Assembly (NCBI RefSeq): GCF_019312585.1
Contig: NZ_JAHWDP010000003.1
Span: forward strand, 124,001-188,000
Length of the DNA stretch: 64,000 bases
Source: Halomarinibacterium sedimenti
GTDB lineage: Bacteria > Bacteroidota > Bacteroidia > Flavobacteriales > Flavobacteriaceae
Direction of reading: 5' to 3'
The first letter of the stretch is position 1. Every line of letters begins with the position of its first letter. The notes beneath the pieces are model-generated. The model saw nothing but the letters and a program-made list of their open reading frames with translations. It made no database searches and had not been told where the DNA came from. A program made the position numbers and the translations under genes. Positions 60,998 to 64,000 of this stretch are shown here, one piece after another.

Positions 60998-63463
60998 ATG
61001 AAGAAAATCTTATTTGCCCTTTCCTTACTGATTGGTTTTGGGTCTTGGTCACAAAATGGAGGAACAACCGAAGTTACAATCACAGGAAAAGTGCTTGAAG
61101 AAGGTTCAAATTTTCCCTTAGAATATGCAACGGTAGCTTTTTCTGATACCAATGGAAACATTATTGGTGGAGGAATAACAGACGCAAATGGAAATTACAA
61201 CATTGATGTAAAAGCAGGTGTTTATAATGTTCAATTTGAGTTTATATCTTATAAAACCGAAACGTTAAGCAATCAGCGATTATTTAAAAATACATCGCTA
61301 CCTACTATGGCATTAGCCCTAGACTCGGAAAGTCTGGCAGAGGTGGTGGTTCGAGCGGAAACGACAGAGGTTCAAATTCGATTAGATAAAAAAATATACA
61401 ATATTGGGAAGGACCTAACTACAAGCGGTGCGACCGTAAGTGATGCCTTGAATAATGTCCCTTCTGTTACAGTAGATGTAGACGGTGCCATTGCACTTAG
61501 AGGAAATGAAAACGTGCGTATTTTAATCAATGGTAAACCCTCCGCCATTGCTGGATTTGGTGATACCGATGCCCTGCGCCAACTTCCTGCCGAAGCTATA
61601 GAACGTGTGGAAGTAATTACGTCCCCTTCAGCTCGCTATGACGCTGAAGGAACCGCTGGAATTCTGAATATTATTCTTAGAAAGGAAAAAACTTTAGGAT
61701 TTAATGGATCCATTCAAACCAACTTTAGTTATCCACTAGGAAGTAGTGCCACAGCGAATTTAAATATTAGAACAGATAAATTCAATATATTTAATACTAC
61801 TGGAGTTCGTTACAATGAAAGCCCTGGAAATGCCACTTTTGAAAATGTATATTTCAGTGATGACATTGACAATCCCTTTGTTGATGAAACTCGTAAATAC
61901 AACCGAAAAAGACAAGGTTTTAATACCAATCTAGGTATGGAGTATTTCATTACAGACCGCTCTTCTATTACTGCCTCGGGCTTTTATAGAATGAGTGACG
62001 ATAATGATCTTACCACCAACCTTACCAGCGAATTTGATGCAGATAGGAATTTAGCAGTCTCTCGATCCAGAAATGAAGACGAAACTGAAGATGATGAAAA
62101 CTTTCAATTTTCTTTAAATTATGTAAATGAGTTTAATACAGATGGACATAAACTTACGGCCGATTTCCAATGGGAAACAGGTTCAGAAACCCAAATAGGG
62201 TTAATTGAAGAATTTAATACCTTCCCTGAAAACGAAACACTTCCTTCTGAATATATTACCGAAGTTCAAGACGATACCGAATATTTATTCCAAGCAGATT
62301 ACGTTTTACCCATTGGAGAAAGCGCTCAATTTGAAGCAGGTTTCCGAAGTACTTTAGAAAATACCATAACAGATTACACCTTAGAAGAACAATTAGTAGC
62401 GGGAGGTGCCTTTGTGCGAAATGACAGCCTTTCCAACATCTTTGATTACACCGAAAATGTTCATGCCATATATAGTCAATATGGAAATAAATTTGGAGAC
62501 TTTTCCTTTTTATTAGGCTTGCGAATGGAAAACACCGTTTTAAAAGGAGAAGTTACTGCAACCGATGTTACGGCAAACAATGCGGCTTTAAACATTAATT
62601 TCGACAAAAATTTTCTAGGGCTATTCCCCACAGTAAATTTGGTATATGAGCTTTCAGAAAGAGAAAATGTTACCCTTGGTTATAACCGAAGAATTAACCG
62701 TCCTAGAAATTGGTTTGTAAACCCCTTCCCTTCGCGTTCCAGTGAAGCCAATGTGTTTCAAGGAAATCCTGACTTGAATCCTGCCTATGCAAGCGCTTTC
62801 GATTTGGGCTATTTAAAACGTTGGAAACAATTAACATTAACAACCTCAATTTACTACCAATACGAAACCGATTCTTTTGAAAGAGTACAGGAAGAAACGG
62901 GATTGGTAACGCCTAATGGAATTCCTATTATTAGAACCATTCCTATTAACCTTTCTACAAATACACGTATAGGTTTTGAAGCGGGAGTACTATATAATCC
63001 TGCCAAGTGGTTGCGATTAAACGGAAGTTTTAATTTCTTTCAGTTTGAAACCGAAGGAGATTTTAACGGTGTGGATTATGGTGCAAAAAATACAAGTTGG
63101 TTTACACGTGGTAGTGCTAAGGTTACCTTACCTGCTAAAATTGATTGGCAGACCAATGTTTTTTATCGCGGCCCTTATAATAATGCACAAACAGAGTTTG
63201 AAGGTATTCTCTCGGTCGATTTAGCGTTCAGTAAAGACATTATTAATGACAATGCAACCATTGGATTTAATGTAAGTGATTTATTTAACAGCAGAAAACG
63301 TCGTTCTTTAACCGAAACAAGTAGCTTTACAAGTAATAGTGAGTTTCAATGGAGAGAGCGCCAATTTAATTTATCGTTCACGTATCGTTTTAACCAGAAA
63401 AAAGAAAGACAACGAAATCGTGGTGGCGATGGAGATTTTGATGGTGAAGGATTTGAAGGATAA
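60998..63463 (+). CDS. Outer-membrane beta-barrel family receptor with CarboxypepD-like domain
   Basis: An 821-residue exported barrel. Signal peptide MKKILFALSLLIGFGSWSQN; CarboxypepD-regulatory-like domain (ITGKVLEEGSNFPLEYATVAF); plug-like domain (SDALNNVPSVTVDVDGAIALRGNENVRILINGKPS, VEVITSPSARYDAEGTAGILNIILRK); barrel region to the C terminus. It belongs to the same family as the protein at 20993-23410 (shared YDAEGTAGILNI/FDAEGNAGFINI). The ligand is unknown. The C-terminal RNRGGDGDFDGEGFEG is Gly/Asp-rich. The TerC-like gene begins 15 bases later. Confidence 0.85.
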   Translation: MKKILFALSLLIGFGSWSQNGGTTEVTITGKVLEEGSNFPLEYATVAFSDTNGNIIGGGITDANGNYNIDVKAGVYNVQFEFISYKTETLSNQRLFKNTSLPTMALALDSESLAEVVVRAETTEVQIRLDKKIYNIGKDLTTSGATVSDALNNVPSVTVDVDGAIALRGNENVRILINGKPSAIAGFGDTDALRQLPAEAIERVEVITSPSARYDAEGTAGILNIILRKEKTLGFNGSIQTNFSYPLGSSATANLNIRTDKFNIFNTTGVRYNESPGNATFENVYFSDDIDNPFVDETRKYNRKRQGFNTNLGMEYFITDRSSITASGFYRMSDDNDLTTNLTSEFDADRNLAVSRSRNEDETEDDENFQFSLNYVNEFNTDGHKLTADFQWETGSETQIGLIEEFNTFPENETLPSEYITEVQDDTEYLFQADYVLPIGESAQFEAGFRSTLENTITDYTLEEQLVAGGAFVRNDSLSNIFDYTENVHAIYSQYGNKFGDFSFLLGLRMENTVLKGEVTATDVTANNAALNINFDKNFLGLFPTVNLVYELSERENVTLGYNRRINRPRNWFVNPFPSRSSEANVFQGNPDLNPAYASAFDLGYLKRWKQLTLTTSIYYQYETDSFERVQEETGLVTPNGIPIIRTIPINLSTNTRIGFEAGVLYNPAKWLRLNGSFNFFQFETEGDFNGVDYGAKNTSWFTRGSAKVTLPAKIDWQTNVFYRGPYNNAQTEFEGILSVDLAFSKDIINDNATIGFNVSDLFNSRKRRSLTETSSFTSNSEFQWRERQFNLSFTYRFNQKKERQRNRGGDGDFDGEGFEG

Positions 63464-63478
63464 TTTGTAGTTTTACAT

Positions 63479-64000
63479 ATGACCGAACATTATGTCCCTT
63501 GGGTAGTTTTAATAGCCTACGTGCTATTTCTTCTCCTTTTAGATTTCTTTGTCTTACACAAAAAAGGGACAACTCCTACTTCCAAAAAAGCCTTATACGA
63601 AACTTTATTCTTTGTAGCTAATGCACTGCTCTTCTCAGGAGTGGTGTTTTGGTTTTTTAAGCAGGGATTAGTGGACAACCCAAACAACTACACTCCCACT
63701 AAAGCTTGGCTAAGCTATCTCACGGGATATATCATAGAACTTTCGTTAAGTGTGGATAACCTATTTGTAATTGCCGTTATTTTTACTTCCTTTAAAATTC
63801 CAAGTAAATACCAGCATAGACTTTTATTTCTAGGGATTTTGGGAGCATTGATATTTAGGGCTATCCTTATAAGTGTTGGTATTGTGCTTATTAACAAGTT
63901 TCATCAAATGAGTATCATTTTTGGATTATTCTTGTTATTTACAGCCTTCAAAATGCTCAAAAAAGAAGCCGAACACGAAGATCCCAAACAACCCAAAGGA
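63479..64000 (+). CDS. TerC-family integral membrane protein (cut by window edge)
   Basis: Frame open from the ATG at 63479 to the end of the window, 174 codons. The visible sequence has hydrophobic helices with the TerC signature SYLTGYIIELSLSVDNLFVIAVIFTSFKIP, LLFLGILGALIFRAILI and the acidic segment KKEAEHEDPKQP. TerC proteins are linked to tellurite resistance and to manganese or other metal export. Overlaps nothing; 15 bases after the receptor. The C terminus lies outside the window. Confidence 0.9.
   Translation, partial: MTEHYVPWVVLIAYVLFLLLLDFFVLHKKGTTPTSKKALYETLFFVANALLFSGVVFWFFKQGLVDNPNNYTPTKAWLSYLTGYIIELSLSVDNLFVIAVIFTSFKIPSKYQHRLLFLGILGALIFRAILISVGIVLINKFHQMSIIFGLFLLFTAFKMLKKEAEHEDPKQPKG

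Noticed and set aside
1-64000. tRNA, rRNA, CRISPR arrays, insertion sequences and prophage genes
   Set aside because: I saw no cloverleaf-like sequence, direct-repeat array, transposase or phage structural gene in the window.

Overview
The window is chromosomal DNA from an AT-rich member of the Bacteroidota, almost certainly a (probably marine) Flavobacteriaceae. The evidence is the many TonB-dependent or CarboxypepD-plug outer-membrane barrels, the family content (DUF5916, DUF6146, DUF4834, BatA, YfhO, TIGR02757, OmpA with PAEY repeats), promoters of the Bacteroidota type (-7 box TANNTTTG), frequent lack of Shine-Dalgarno sequences, and a putative sulfonolipid gene pair. I saw no tRNA, rRNA, IS element, prophage or CRISPR array. 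The left edge cuts serC and the right edge cuts a terC-like gene.

Layout. 1-2.3 kb: end of serC, then serA (serine synthesis) and a DUF937 protein. 2.4-5.7 kb: three small envelope genes leading into a TonB receptor, with a His/Cys-rich secreted peptide that suggests metal uptake. 5.7-11.6 kb: folE, a DUF5916 barrel, lolD, a TIGR02757 gene and a histidine kinase that appears internally deleted. 11.7-20.9 kb: a lipoprotein, BatA, a dihydroorotase-like protein without the HxH metal ligands, two Tic20/DUF4870 proteins, an esterase, an MBL hydrolase, a conserved unknown, bcp and a cysteine-free endonuclease III. 21-24.4 kb: an outer-membrane barrel and an ECF sigma operon that ends in a 50-codon gene. 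24.7-29.1 kb: uvrA, then an intergenic region with a textbook sigma-54 promoter and terminator but no ORF, then a Tyr/Arg-rich secreted protein behind a second sigma-54-like site. 29.2-35.5 kb: glycosyltransferase, YfhO, DUF4834, an outer-membrane transporter-like protein and a GNAT protein. 35.6-38.1 kb: an alpha-oxoamine synthase and a cysteine-synthase-like enzyme, together a likely capnine/sulfonolipid module. 38.1-49.8 kb: housekeeping and envelope genes, including prfB with its programmed +1 frameshift, and alkB.

50.3-58.3 kb is the most system-like region. An Rrf2 regulator with three candidate Fe-S cysteines sits under one copy of a 16-bp inverted repeat (CGGATA-N4-TRTCCR). A second copy precedes the gene for the di-iron repair protein Ric/ScdA, which overlaps a hemerythrin gene. 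This is a nitrosative/oxidative stress module. A histidine kinase and an NtrC-type sigma-54 activator follow. Directly after the activator is a good sigma-54 promoter that would drive three very small proteins (59, 48 and 40 aa), a glutamate dehydrogenase, a GreA/GreB C-terminal-like protein, two related helical proteins and a 62-aa protein. I regard this co-directional set as a candidate undescribed stress or redox response.

58.4-64 kb: HAD phosphatase, PfkB kinase, a conserved unknown, an ArsC-like protein, another barrel receptor and a truncated TerC-family gene. Intrinsic terminators close most transcription units and are listed individually.
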